Assembly: GCF_003323715.1 (NCBI RefSeq)
Contig: NZ_QOIN01000073.1
Coordinates: 62,001-126,000 of the forward strand
Direction: 5' to 3'
DNA length: 64,000 bases
Origin: Streptomyces diacarni
GTDB taxonomy: Bacteria; Actinomycetota; Actinomycetes; Streptomycetales; Streptomycetaceae
Notes under the pieces: generated by a model
The model's database searches: none
Told to the model about the DNA's origin: nothing
Seen by the model: the letters and a program-made list of their open reading frames with translations, nothing else
Program-made: the position numbers and the translations under genes
In this document: one piece after another, positions 32,286 through 41,670 of the stretch
How the letters are laid out: each line of letters begins with the position of its first letter
How positions within the stretch are numbered: position 1 is the stretch's first letter

Positions 32286-33191
32286 TCACCGTCCCAGCTG
32301 GGCGGAGAGGCCGCGGAGCTGTTCCAGCCGCTTGTCCAGCGACGGGTGCGAGGAGAACAGCGTCGCGAGGCTCTCGCCGGAGAAGGCGGGCACGAAGAAG
32401 AAGGCGTTGTACGGCTCGGCCCTGCGCAGGTCGCGGGTGGGGATGCGGGCCATGTCGCCGCTGATCTTGGTGAGGGCCGAGGCCAGCGTCGAGGGGCGCC
32501 CGGTGAGCAGGGCGCCGGCGCGGTCGGCCGACAGCTCGCGGTAGCGGGACAGCAGCCGGGTCAGCAGGAAGCTGACGATGTAGACGAGCGCGCTGACCAG
32601 CGGAACGACCAGCAGGAGCAGGCCCGCCGGATTGTTGTTGTTGCCGGCGCTGCGGCCGAGGTTGCTCCACAGGGCCACCCGGGTCATGATCCCGGCCAGC
32701 ACCCCGAGGAACGAGGCGATCGTCATGACGGCGACGTCACGGTGCGCGACGTGCGACAGCTCGTGCGACAGGACCCCTTCCAGCTCTTCCGGCTCCAGCC
32801 GGCGCATCAGCCCCGTGGTCGCGCACACCATCGCGTTGCGCTGGTTGCGCCCTGTGGCGAACGCGTTGGGGACGTCACTGTCGGCGATGGCCACCCGCGG
32901 TTTGGGCATGTCGGCCAGCGCGCACAGCCGGTCGACGGCACCGTGCAGCGCGGGGGCCTGCTGCGGGGTGACCTCGCGGGCCCCCATGCTGAACGCGGCG
33001 ATCTTGTCGCTGAACCAGAACTGGGCGATGAAGAGCGCCCCCGCGATCACCAGCACGAGGGGCCAGGCGTTCCCCAGCGCGACCACCAGCACGCCGACGA
33101 GGACGACGTAGAGCAGGCCGATGAAGAACATCGTGGTGACCATCCGGGTGGTCAGGCCACGGTCGGCGACATAGCGCGAGTGGCGGGCCAT
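32286..33191 (-). CDS. htpX: Membrane zinc metalloprotease HtpX
   Basis: The 301-aa protein has two N-terminal helices (about 18-60), the zinc motif HELSHVAH (His143, Glu144, His147), further helices around 155-215 and the third ligand region RELSADRAGA. It degrades damaged membrane proteins at the inner membrane. GGAAGGAG lies eight bases before the ATG at 33191. It heads the operon with pspAB. Confidence 0.95.
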   Translation of the reverse strand: MARHSRYVADRGLTTRMVTTMFFIGLLYVVLVGVLVVALGNAWPLVLVIAGALFIAQFWFSDKIAAFSMGAREVTPQQAPALHGAVDRLCALADMPKPRVAIADSDVPNAFATGRNQRNAMVCATTGLMRRLEPEELEGVLSHELSHVAHRDVAVMTIASFLGVLAGIMTRVALWSNLGRSAGNNNNPAGLLLLVVPLVSALVYIVSFLLTRLLSRYRELSADRAGALLTGRPSTLASALTKISGDMARIPTRDLRRAEPYNAFFFVPAFSGESLATLFSSHPSLDKRLEQLRGLSAQLGR

Positions 33192-33398
33192 GACGACCGC
33201 TCCTTCCCGAAGCGCGGGGCCCCTCGGAGCCGGGCCGGAAGCACAGCGCTGCACTCCCGGCGTGTGAGGGCCCTCTCTTCGATTGTGCTCCGGTGCTCCG
33301 CCACGCGCCCCCTCGTGCGCCTGGTGTGCTTCCCCGCACGCTCGGTGTGCTCTCATGTGGGCGTCGCTTCGCACGCATGTTCAGGCATATGCGCGAAG

Positions 33399-34280
33399 AT
33401 GGTGCCTGTGACTCATCCGCCTGAACACCCCGCCCCGACAAGCCCGCGCACCCCGTCCGAGGGGGCGCGCCCCGCCCCGCGCCTGATCGCCACCGACCTG
33501 GACGGCACCCTGCTGCGGAACGACAAGACCGTCTCGGACCGCACCGTCGCGGCACTCGCCGCCGCCGAGGCCGCCGGGATCGAGGTGTTCTTCGTCACCG
33601 GGCGCCCCGCCCGCTGGATGGGCGTCGTCAGCGACCACGTCCACGGCCACGGGCTCGCCATCTGCGCCAACGGCGCCGCCGTCGTCGACCTGCACGCGGG
33701 CCGCCGCGTCGTCCGCGTACGGGAACTGACCCGCACCGACGCCGTCGCCGTCGTCGAGGCCCTGCGCACCGCCACCCCCGGTCTCAGCTTCGCCGTCGAA
33801 CGCACCGAGGGCATCCACTACGAGCCGCACTACCCCCACTTCCCCGGAGACCCCGGCGCCTCCTACGCGCCCGTCGAGGAACTGCTCACCGACAGCGACG
33901 AGGGCCACTTCGCCGAGCCCGTCGTCAAGTTGCTCGCCCACCACCCCACGATGGACCCCGACGAGTTCCTCGCGCTCGGCCGCAAGGCCGCCGGCGCCCA
34001 CGCCGAGTTCACCCGCTCCAGCCCCAGCGCCCTGCTGGAGATCTCCGGGCACGGCGTGAGCAAGGCCAGCACCCTCGCCCTCGCCTGCCAGGAACGCGGC
34101 ATCGCGCCCGAGCAGGTCGTCGCCTTCGGCGACATGCCCAACGACCTGGCCATGCTCAGCTGGGCCGGTACCTCCTACGCGATGGCCAACGCCCACCCCG
34201 ACGTCCTGATGTGCACCACCCACACCACCGCCTCCAACGAGGACGACGGCGTCGCCAAGGTGATCGAAGGCCTGCTCTGA
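33399..34280 (+). CDS. Cof-type HAD phosphatase
   Basis: The 293-aa protein has HAD motif I LIATDLDGTLLRND, motif II FFVTGRPAR, a cap domain (about 95-200) and motifs III and IV ending KASTLALACQERGI and AFGDMPNDLAML. Cof-type enzymes dephosphorylate sugar phosphates, FMN or PLP. The start at 33399 (ATG) or the nearby GTG at 33408 are both possible; GCGAAG is the only upstream purine run. Convergent with the DUF4232 lipoprotein gene. Confidence 0.92.
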   Translation: MVPVTHPPEHPAPTSPRTPSEGARPAPRLIATDLDGTLLRNDKTVSDRTVAALAAAEAAGIEVFFVTGRPARWMGVVSDHVHGHGLAICANGAAVVDLHAGRRVVRVRELTRTDAVAVVEALRTATPGLSFAVERTEGIHYEPHYPHFPGDPGASYAPVEELLTDSDEGHFAEPVVKLLAHHPTMDPDEFLALGRKAAGAHAEFTRSSPSALLEISGHGVSKASTLALACQERGIAPEQVVAFGDMPNDLAMLSWAGTSYAMANAHPDVLMCTTHTTASNEDDGVAKVIEGLL

Positions 34281-34338
34281 GGCACCGGTAGCGGGCCCGC
34301 TGCGCCGCGTCGGCACGGTCGTCACGGCCGGCACGGTC

Positions 34339-34989
34339 TTACTGCTTGCCGGTGCCGACGGGGTCGACCGTGACCTTCTGGTCGGCGCTCTCCTCCACCG
34401 GGAGGTTGATGCGGACCGGCAGGCTCGTGGAGTGCGTCTCGTTGGGCGGAGTGACGACCATGGTGTTCACGTCCACGCCGCTGCCGCCCGTGGTGTTCGG
34501 CGGGTAGTGCAGGGTGAAGCGGGTCTCGTCGCCGGACTGGAGATTGACGACCGGGGCCTCGACGTCGCTGCGCTTGGCGCTCAGCGGCCTGCCCGCTTCC
34601 TCGGACTTGAGGTCCACACCGGGGAAGCCCTTGAGCGTGCAGGCGTCGCCGCCGGTGTTCTTCATCGTGACGACGATGTCGCCCTCGCCCATGCCGTGCG
34701 AGGAGCGGAAGTCCAGGTTCGCCGTCTTGCAGGTGCCGGTGGTGATCTTCCCGCCGCCGCTGCCCGGGGCGTCGTCGGCGGACGCGGCGCTTCCGCCGGA
34801 GGTGCCGCCGTTGCCGCCACCGCTGTTCCCGCCGTTGCCGCCACCGCTGCCACCGGAGGTGCCGGACGAGGACGAGGAGGAGTCGGCCACGTTCGCGCTC
34901 GCGTTGGAGTCCTCGCCCTGCTGGCAGGCGGTCAGCGACAGACCCGCGGCGAGGGCCAGGGCGGCGAGAGTGAGCTTCTTGGCGCGCAT
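34339..34989 (-). CDS. DUF4232 lipoprotein
   Basis: The 216-aa protein has a lipoprotein signal with LSLTAC lipobox (Cys22), then a long low-complexity Ser/Gly/Asn linker (about 35-85), then a DUF4232 beta domain (TGTCKTANLDFRSSHGMGEG to the end) with the family Cys pair (CKTANL, CTLKGFPGVDL). Extracytoplasmic; role unknown. GGAAGAAAC lies before the ATG at 34989. The linker is coded by a GGC/GGT-rich repeat. Confidence 0.9.
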   Translation of the reverse strand: MRAKKLTLAALALAAGLSLTACQQGEDSNASANVADSSSSSSGTSGGSGGGNGGNSGGGNGGTSGGSAASADDAPGSGGGKITTGTCKTANLDFRSSHGMGEGDIVVTMKNTGGDACTLKGFPGVDLKSEEAGRPLSAKRSDVEAPVVNLQSGDETRFTLHYPPNTTGGSGVDVNTMVVTPPNETHSTSLPVRINLPVEESADQKVTVDPVGTGKQ

Positions 34990-35166
34990 CGTTTCTTCCT
35001 TCGCAGTCGGTGCCGCCGCGCGGCACGAGTGAGCGTTACTGATCACTTGGATCCGCCCGCGCCGGAAAATGTTCACGGCCGACCGCCCGTCTTACACGCC
35101 TGTTACATACGTTGCAGAACGAAACCCGATGCCCCAGAGCGCGGATCCCGGGTTCGGCCGGCCCGC

Positions 35167-35189
35167 CCTCCCGGTGGCGAACCGGGAGG
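35167..35189 (-). terminator. Terminator of the cyd operon
   Basis: CCTCCCGGT (35167-35175) and ACCGGGAGG (35181-35189) form a perfect 9-bp stem with a 5-base loop, two bases beyond the stop of cydDC. Confidence 0.8.
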
Positions 35190-35191
35190 TG

Positions 35192-38100
35192 TCAGCCCGT
35201 CGCCACGGGGGCGGCGCCCGTCGCCTCCCGCTCGCGCCGCAGCATGGCCGCGAACGGTCCTTCCGCCCGGGCCAGCCCGTCGTAGGAGCCGCGCTCGACG
35301 ACGCGGCCGTGGTCGAGGACGACGATCTCGTCCACCCGGTCGAGCCCCTGGAGGCGGTGGGTGATCAGCACCGTCGTGCGGCCCTCCGTGGCCGCCAGCA
35401 GGTCCGCCGTCAGCGCGTCGGCCGTCGGCAGGTCGAGGTGTTCGGCGGGCTCGTCCAGGACGAGGACGGGGAAGTCGGCCAGCAGCGCGCGCGCCAGAGC
35501 CAGGCGTTGCCGCTGGCCGCCGGAGAGCTTCGCGCCCATCTCGCCGACGAGGGTGTCAAGGCCGTCGGGCAGCGTCGCCACCCAGTCGTCGAGCCGGGCG
35601 GCGGCCAGGGCCGCGTGCAGGGCCCCGTCCGCCGCCGACACGTCCTCGGCCACCGCTCGGTCCAGGGCCAGCAGCAGGTTCTCGCGCAACGAGCTGTCGA
35701 AGACGTGGGCGTCCTGGGCACACAGCCCGACCCGGCGGCGTACGGCGTCCGTCTCCGCGTCGTACGCCGACACCGCCGCTGACCCGAAGGTGTACGAGCC
35801 CGCCTCCGGATCCACGAACCGCAGCAGCGCGTTGGCCAGCGTCGTCTTGCCCGAACCCGAGACGCCCACGACCGCGACGCGGCGCCCGCGCGGCAACTCC
35901 AGCCCCACGTCGACGAGCGCGGGAGGCGCCCCGCCCGGCGCGTCCGGGTAGCGGACGGTCAGGCCCTGCACGCGCACCGGGAACGGCACTTCGGGCAGCG
36001 CGGCGGGCCGCTCGGGTTCCGCCACCGGCGCCGGCGCGTCCAGCACCTCCTGCACCCGCTGCGCCGAACGCCGCACCCGCTGCCGGAACTGCACCGCCTG
36101 CGGCAGCGGCGTGACCACCTCGAACGCGGCCAGCGGCGTGAGGACCACCGTCGCCAGGAGCAGACCGTCCAACGCGCCGCCCGTGGTCGCGTGCGCGCCC
36201 GCCCACGCCGCCGCCGTCACGGTCCACCCCGCCGCGAGCGTGCTCAGCCCCGCCGCCAGCGCCGTACGGGACGCCGAGCGCGCGGCGATCCGCGTCAGGG
36301 CCGCGTCCGCGTCCGCCACCTCGCGGTGCCGGGCCGCCAGGGCGCCCGAGACCGGAAGCTCACCGGAGGCCGTACCGCTCAACAGGTCGACCGTGCGCGT
36401 CGCCAGATCAGCCCGCGCCGGAGCGAGACGGCTCTCCGTACGGCGGGAGCGCACCGCGGTCAGCGCCGGCACGGCGACGCCCGCCACCGCCAGGCCGACG
36501 GCCAGGGCCACCCCCGCGGCCGGCAGGAGCCACGCGGTGAAGGCCACCGCCGCGAGGCCGACCACCCCGGCGACGGTCGCGGGCAGCAGCCAGCGCAGGA
36601 AGTAGTCCTGCACCGCGTCCACGTCCGCGACCAGGCGGGTGAGCAGGTCACCGCGGCGGCGGTGGCGCAGGCCCGCGGGGGCCAGGCGCTCCAGCCGCCG
36701 GTAGACGCTCACGCGGAGTGCCGCGAGGACGCGGAGCGCGGCGTCGTGCGAGACCAGGCGCTCCGCGTAGCGGAAGACGGCCCTTCCGATGCCGAACGCG
36801 CGCGTCGCCGTGACCGCCACCATCAGGTACAGGATCGGCGGCTGCTGGGCCGCCCGCGAGATCAGCCAGCCGGAGGTCGCCATGAGGCCGACCGCGCTGG
36901 CGAGCGCGAGCGCGCCCAAGGCGAGCGCCAGGGTGAACTTGCCGCCCAGCCCGCGGGCGGTTTCGCGTACGCGAGCCAGGGGGTTTCGTGTGGCCGCGCC
37001 GCCTGTCGCCTGCGGCGCTTGGGGGGCGCCCACGCAGTCCGCCCGGTGGCCGCCGGTGTGCGGGTGCGGGTCGCCTTGGCCCTCCCCCAACCTCCGCCCG
37101 TGGACGCCCCCACTGCCGCCCCCGGTGGCGGCCTGCCCCGGGGCTGCGGTGGCGGCCTGGCCCGGGGCGGGGGAGGGACCCGCGGGGGCGGGGGAGAGGT
37201 GGAGGACGCGGTCGGCTGTGGTCAGGAGGGCGGGGCGGTGGGTGACGAGGAGGACCGTGCGGGTCTCGGTGAGGCGGCGTACCGCCGCCAGGACCGCGGC
37301 CTCCGTCGCGGAGTCGAGCGCGGCGGTCGGCTCGTCCAGCAGGACGACGGGCCGGTCGGCGAGGAACGCACGGGCGAGGGCGACGCGGCGGCCCTGGCCC
37401 GCCGAGAGCCCGGCCCCGGCCTCGCCCAGTACGCGTGCCGGATCGAGATCCGGCGCGCCCGCGTCGGCGAGGGCCGAGGCCACCGCGGCGGCGTCCGCTT
37501 CGGGCCTGGCCAAGCGGACGTTGTCCGCCACGGTGCCCGCGAACAGGTAGGGGTGCTGGGGCACCCAGGCGATCTGCCGCCGCCAGGCGTCCAGGTCGAG
37601 GGAGGCCAGCGGGACGCCGCCGACGGTCACGCGGCCTTCACCCGGTGGGGTGAAGCCGAGGAGGACGGACAGCAGCGTGGTCTTGCCACCGCCGGAGGGT
37701 CCGGTCAGTGCGACGGTCTCGCCGGGGCGCACGGTCAGGTCGGTGGGCGGCAGCGCGTACCCGGCGCGCCCGGGGTGGCGGACGGCGACACCGTCCAGGA
37801 CGAGGGAGGCGCCGCGCGCGTCGACCCGCCGGGTCCCACTGGCCGGCAGTGGGCTCTCCAGTACGTCGAAGACGGACTCGGCGGCGGCCAGGCCCTCGGC
37901 GGCGGCGTGGTAGTGGGTGCCGACCTGGCGCAGCGGCAGGTACGCCTCGGGCGCCAGAATGAGCACCATCAGGCCGGTGTGCAGGTCGAGGCCGCCGTGC
38001 ACGAGCCGGGTGCCGATGCTGACGGCGACGATGGCGACCGAAAGCGTCGCCAGGAGTTCCAGCGCGAAGGAGGAGAGGAAGGCGAGCCGCAGGGTGCGCA

Positions 38101-38794
38101 GGGTGGCGCGGCGGTAGTCGCCGGTGATGGCGCGGATGTTGTCGGCCTGCGCCTTGGCGCGCCCGAACACCTTGAGGGTGGGCAGTCCGGCCACGACGTC
38201 GAGGAAGTGTCCCGACAGGCGGGCGAGCAGTTTCCACTGGCGGTCCATGCGCGCCTGGGTGGCCCAGCCGATGAGGGCCATGAACAGCGGGATGAGCGGC
38301 AGGGTGGCGACGATGATGGCGGCCGATATCCAGTCGGCGGTCACGATGCGGGCCAGGACGGCGACGGGGACGACGACGGCGAGGCCCAGTTGCGGCAGGT
38401 AGCGGGCGAAGTAGTCGTCGAGCGCGTCGATGCCGCGGGTGGCCAGCGTGGTCAGCTCGCCGGTGCGCTGCCCTGTCAGGTAGCCGGGGCCCAGCGCGGT
38501 GGCCCGCTGGAGCAGTCGGACGCGCAGCTGGGATTTGACCGCGGCGCCGCAGCGGTGCGCGGCCAGCTCCGTCAGCCAGGAGACGAGGCCCCGGGCGAGG
38601 GTGACGGCGGCGAGCAGCAGCAGCGCCTCGCGGGCGAACTCCTCGCGCCGGAAGGCGTCGACGACGATGTCGGCGAGGAGCACGGCCTGCGCGACGACGA
38701 GTGCGGCCCCGGCCCCTCCGAGCGTGACGGAGGCGAGGAGGAAGAGCCGCGTGGCGCGCGCGTACCGCAGCAGCCGCGGGTCGACGGGCTTCAT
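35192..38794 (-). CDS. cydDC: Fused CydD-CydC thiol-reductant ABC exporter
   Basis: The 1200-aa protein is two full ABC half-transporters in one chain. Half 1 (about 1-560) is CydD-like: six helices and Walker A GPSGGGKTTLLS with signature LSAGQGRRVALARAFL. A Gly/Ala/Gln linker (about 560-605) follows. Half 2 (about 615-1200) is CydC-like: six helices, Walker A GVSGSGKTTLAN and signature LSGGQRQRLALARALL. CydDC exports cysteine and glutathione or other thiols and is needed to assemble cytochrome bd. Fusion is common in actinobacteria. It follows cydB by 18 bp. Confidence 0.96.
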   Translation of the reverse strand: MKPVDPRLLRYARATRLFLLASVTLGGAGAALVVAQAVLLADIVVDAFRREEFAREALLLLAAVTLARGLVSWLTELAAHRCGAAVKSQLRVRLLQRATALGPGYLTGQRTGELTTLATRGIDALDDYFARYLPQLGLAVVVPVAVLARIVTADWISAAIIVATLPLIPLFMALIGWATQARMDRQWKLLARLSGHFLDVVAGLPTLKVFGRAKAQADNIRAITGDYRRATLRTLRLAFLSSFALELLATLSVAIVAVSIGTRLVHGGLDLHTGLMVLILAPEAYLPLRQVGTHYHAAAEGLAAAESVFDVLESPLPASGTRRVDARGASLVLDGVAVRHPGRAGYALPPTDLTVRPGETVALTGPSGGGKTTLLSVLLGFTPPGEGRVTVGGVPLASLDLDAWRRQIAWVPQHPYLFAGTVADNVRLARPEADAAAVASALADAGAPDLDPARVLGEAGAGLSAGQGRRVALARAFLADRPVVLLDEPTAALDSATEAAVLAAVRRLTETRTVLLVTHRPALLTTADRVLHLSPAPAGPSPAPGQAATAAPGQAATGGGSGGVHGRRLGEGQGDPHPHTGGHRADCVGAPQAPQATGGAATRNPLARVRETARGLGGKFTLALALGALALASAVGLMATSGWLISRAAQQPPILYLMVAVTATRAFGIGRAVFRYAERLVSHDAALRVLAALRVSVYRRLERLAPAGLRHRRRGDLLTRLVADVDAVQDYFLRWLLPATVAGVVGLAAVAFTAWLLPAAGVALAVGLAVAGVAVPALTAVRSRRTESRLAPARADLATRTVDLLSGTASGELPVSGALAARHREVADADAALTRIAARSASRTALAAGLSTLAAGWTVTAAAWAGAHATTGGALDGLLLATVVLTPLAAFEVVTPLPQAVQFRQRVRRSAQRVQEVLDAPAPVAEPERPAALPEVPFPVRVQGLTVRYPDAPGGAPPALVDVGLELPRGRRVAVVGVSGSGKTTLANALLRFVDPEAGSYTFGSAAVSAYDAETDAVRRRVGLCAQDAHVFDSSLRENLLLALDRAVAEDVSAADGALHAALAAARLDDWVATLPDGLDTLVGEMGAKLSGGQRQRLALARALLADFPVLVLDEPAEHLDLPTADALTADLLAATEGRTTVLITHRLQGLDRVDEIVVLDHGRVVERGSYDGLARAEGPFAAMLRREREATGAAPVATG

Positions 38795-38812
38795 CGGCTG
38801 TTCCTTCCTTCC

Positions 38813-39820
38813 TCAGTGTCCGCCGGAGGGGGCGAGGTGGTGGGTGCCGATGCGCTTGCGGAAGACCCAGTAGGTCCAGCCCTGGTAGAGGAGGACGATC
38901 GGGGTGGCGAAGGCCGCGCACCAGGTCATGATCTTGAGCGTGTAGGGGGTGGAGGACGCGTTGTCGACGGTCAGGCTCCAGTCGGCGTGCAGCGTCGAGG
39001 GCATGACGTCGGGGAAGAGGGAGAAGAAGAGCATCGCGACCGCGGCGACCACGGTCAGCCCCGAGAAGGTGAACGACCAGCCCTCGCGCCCGGCGAGGTT
39101 GGCGGCGAGGGCGGCCACCAGGGCCACCACGGCGACGACGAGGGCGACCAGGGAGGCGGTGCCGCCGCTGTCCGCCTGCGTCCACAGCAGGAATCCGGCC
39201 GCGAGCACGGCGGTGGCGATGCCGAGCCCGGTGGCCAGGCGCCGGGCCCGGGCGCGGATGTCGCCGAGGGTCTTGAGCGCGGTGAAGACGGCGCCGTGGA
39301 AGGTGAACAGCGCCAGGGTGACGAGGCCGCCGAGCAGCGCGTACGGGGAGAACAGGTCCGTCAGGTTCCCGACGTACTCCAGGTGGGAGTCGATCTTCAC
39401 GCCGCGGACGATGTTCGCGAACACCAGGCCCCACAGGAACGCGGTGAGCAGCGAGGTGAGGAAGATCGCGTGTTCCCAGTTGCGCTGCCAGCGCTCCTCC
39501 TGGCGCTTGGCGCGGTACTCGAAGGCGACACCGCGCACGATCAGGCAGACGAGGATCAGCAGGAACGGCAGGTAGAAGCCGGAGAAGAGGGTGGCGTACC
39601 ACTCGGGGAACGCGGCGAAGGTGGCGCCGCCCGCGCTCAGCAGCCAGACCTCGTTCCCGTCCCAGACGGGCCCGATGGTGTTGATCAGTACGCGCCGCTC
39701 GGCCCGGTCGCGGGCGAGCAGCCTGGTGAGGATGCCGACCCCGAAGTCGAAGCCCTCCAGGAAGAAGTAGCCGATCCACAGGATCGCGATGACGACGAAC
39801 CAGACGTCGGTCAGTTGCAC
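38813..39820 (-). CDS. cydB: Cytochrome bd ubiquinol/menaquinol oxidase subunit II
   Basis: The 335-aa membrane protein has about eight helices and the subunit-II start VWFVVIAILWIGYFFLEGFDF, the NEVWLLSAGGATFAAFP loop and a C-terminal TYWVFRKRIG end. It forms the bd oxidase with CydA and helps bind the quinol. GTG start at 39820. Located between cydA and cydDC in one operon. Confidence 0.97.
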   Translation of the reverse strand: MQLTDVWFVVIAILWIGYFFLEGFDFGVGILTRLLARDRAERRVLINTIGPVWDGNEVWLLSAGGATFAAFPEWYATLFSGFYLPFLLILVCLIVRGVAFEYRAKRQEERWQRNWEHAIFLTSLLTAFLWGLVFANIVRGVKIDSHLEYVGNLTDLFSPYALLGGLVTLALFTFHGAVFTALKTLGDIRARARRLATGLGIATAVLAAGFLLWTQADSGGTASLVALVVAVVALVAALAANLAGREGWSFTFSGLTVVAAVAMLFFSLFPDVMPSTLHADWSLTVDNASSTPYTLKIMTWCAAFATPIVLLYQGWTYWVFRKRIGTHHLAPSGGH

Positions 39821-39870
39821 GGCTCAGCGCCCCTGTCTTTCGTTGCGAGCTCGGTACGCGTCAGTACGCG

Positions 39871-41412
39871 TCAGTACGAGAAGGCCATCGGCCGGTCTTC
39901 GGCCTCGGCATCGGCGTCGGTGCCGCCGCTGCCGCCGCCGATCCGGGTGGGCGGGTTGAGGTCGGCCTCGGTCAGTTCGGGCGGCCCGGCCTTGACGTAC
40001 TTGGCCAGCAGCCTGACCTCGACGACGGCGAGGATCGCGTAGAGCGAGGTGAAGACGAGCAGCGAGGTGAGCACCTCGCCCTGGGAGACGCTGGGGGAGA
40101 CGGCGGAGGCGGTGGGCAGCACGCCGTAGACGACCCAGGGCTGGCGGCCGGTCTCGGTGAAGATCCAGCCCCACGCGTTGGCGATCAGCGGGAAGCCGAG
40201 AGTGAGGACGGACAGCCGCCAGTACCAGGTGCCCAGCTTGGGGTGCAGCTCGCGGTGTTTGGTGAGGGCCAGGCGCGGGCGTTCGTCCTCGCCGGTGCGC
40301 AGCTTCTCGCTGAGCCAGAACCTGCGGCGGGTGAGGTAGAGGCCGGCGGCGCCGAGCGCGAAGGAGGACATCCCGAAGCCGATCATCCAGCGGAACGACC
40401 AGTAGGCGACGGGGATGTTGGGCCGGTAGTCGTCCAGGCCCACCGTGTCCTGGTACTTCTCCTTCAGCTGCGCGTTCGTGTCGTTGATGCCGGGGACGGC
40501 CTCGTAGAAGTTGTCGTGGGCGAGGAAGGAGAGGACGCCGGGTATCTCGATGGCGACCTTGTTGTGCCCCTTGTCGACGTCGCCGTAGGAGAAGACGGAG
40601 AACGGCGCGGGCGCCTGGGTCTCCCACAGGGCCTCGGCCGAGGCCATCTTCATCGGCTGCTGCTCGTACATGATCTTGCCGAGCCGGTCGCCGCTGACGA
40701 CGGTGAGCATCCCGGCGGCCACGAGCGTGACCAGGCCGAGCCGCAGCGAGGTGCGCATCACGGGTATGTGCTTCTTGCGCAGCAGGTGGTACGCGGATAT
40801 GCCGACCATGAAGGCGGCGCCGGTCAGGAACGCGGCGGTCATGGTGTGGAAGAACTGGGCCAGCGCGGTGTTCTGGAAGAGGATGCCGAAGAAATCGGTC
40901 ATCTCCGCGCGGCCGCTCTCGTGGTTGATCCGGTAGCCGACGGGGTGCTGCATCCAGGAGTTCGCGGCCAGGATGAAGTAGGCCGAGGCGACGGTGCCGA
41001 ACGCGACCAGCCAGATGGTGGCCAGGTGGAGCTTCTTCGGGAGCTTGTCGCGGCCGAAGATCCACAGGCCGATGAACGTCGACTCCATGAAGAAGGCGAT
41101 CAGCGCCTCGAAGGCGAGTGGCGCGCCGAAGATGTCACCGACGAAGCGCGAGTAGGCGGACCAGTTCATGCCGAACTGGAACTCCTGCACGATGCCGGTG
41201 ACCACGCCCATGGCGATGTTGATCAGGAAGAGCTTGCCCCAGAAGCGGGTGGCCTTGAGGTACTTCTCCTTGTTCGTCCGCACCCAGGCCGTCTGCAGGA
41301 TCGCCGTGAGGGTGGCGAGCGAGATCGTGAGGGGGACGAAGAGGAAGTGGTAGACGGTCGTGATGCCGAACTGCCAGCGCGCCAGTGTCTCAGGCGCCAA
41401 CGCGAGGTCCAC
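39871..41412 (-). CDS. cydA: Cytochrome bd oxidase subunit I
   Basis: The 513-aa subunit carries the haem b/d centre. RWQFGITTVYHFLFVPLTI contains the first haem His; the EFQFGMNWSAYSRFVG and MESTFIGLWIFGRDKLP regions carry conserved Glu and quinol residues; the quinol loop is short. The GTG at 41412 was chosen because GAAGGA ends nine bases upstream; a GTG at 41421 touches that site. The gene heads the operon cydABDC. The Rex site at 41471-41486 is 59 bp upstream. The C-terminus is a polar Gly/Asp tail. Confidence 0.97.
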   Translation of the reverse strand: MDLALAPETLARWQFGITTVYHFLFVPLTISLATLTAILQTAWVRTNKEKYLKATRFWGKLFLINIAMGVVTGIVQEFQFGMNWSAYSRFVGDIFGAPLAFEALIAFFMESTFIGLWIFGRDKLPKKLHLATIWLVAFGTVASAYFILAANSWMQHPVGYRINHESGRAEMTDFFGILFQNTALAQFFHTMTAAFLTGAAFMVGISAYHLLRKKHIPVMRTSLRLGLVTLVAAGMLTVVSGDRLGKIMYEQQPMKMASAEALWETQAPAPFSVFSYGDVDKGHNKVAIEIPGVLSFLAHDNFYEAVPGINDTNAQLKEKYQDTVGLDDYRPNIPVAYWSFRWMIGFGMSSFALGAAGLYLTRRRFWLSEKLRTGEDERPRLALTKHRELHPKLGTWYWRLSVLTLGFPLIANAWGWIFTETGRQPWVVYGVLPTASAVSPSVSQGEVLTSLLVFTSLYAILAVVEVRLLAKYVKAGPPELTEADLNPPTRIGGGSGGTDADAEAEDRPMAFSY

Positions 41413-41470
41413 GTCGCTCACTCCTTCAGGCAGCACCCGGTCGGGCGCGGCACCCGTTCGGGTTAGGGCT

Positions 41471-41486
41471 CGTGAATGCGTTCACA
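41471..41486 (-). promoter_or_regulatory. Rex operator (ROP) upstream of cydA
   Basis: On the minus strand TGTGAACGCATTCACG matches the Streptomyces Rex consensus TGTGAAC-NNN-TTCACA at 12 of 13 defined bases. A second TTCACA-type half-site follows (TTCACATTCACA). Rex represses bd oxidase genes when NADH/NAD+ is low, in known Streptomyces. Confidence 0.9.
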
Positions 41487-41612
41487 TTCACAAGCACCAC
41501 CGTACGGCACCCCCATTTCGGACATGTCAGGGGGGTACCGAACAGTGCGCGACCGCCACGGGCCACCTGCCGGGCGCGGGGCACCACCGCGGGGCGGCCG
41601 GGCACACACGCC

Positions 41613-41643
41613 GCGGGGCGTGGGGATCCTCCCCACGCCCCGC
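41613..41643 (-). terminator. Strong terminator downstream of the HisC-like gene
   Basis: GCGGGGCGTGGGGA (41613-41626) and TCCCCACGCCCCGC (41630-41643) form a perfect 14-bp stem with a 3-base loop. It insulates the cyd promoter from the gene upstream. Confidence 0.93.
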
Positions 41644-41670
41644 AGACCTTCCGCCCACCGCCGGCGAGGG

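Noticed and set aside
36191..40042. A 1283-codon open frame on the plus strand opposite the cyd operon
   Set aside because: It is antisense to cydB and cydDC, Gly/Gln/Arg-rich with no motif, and arises from GC-rich codon bias in the shadow frame.
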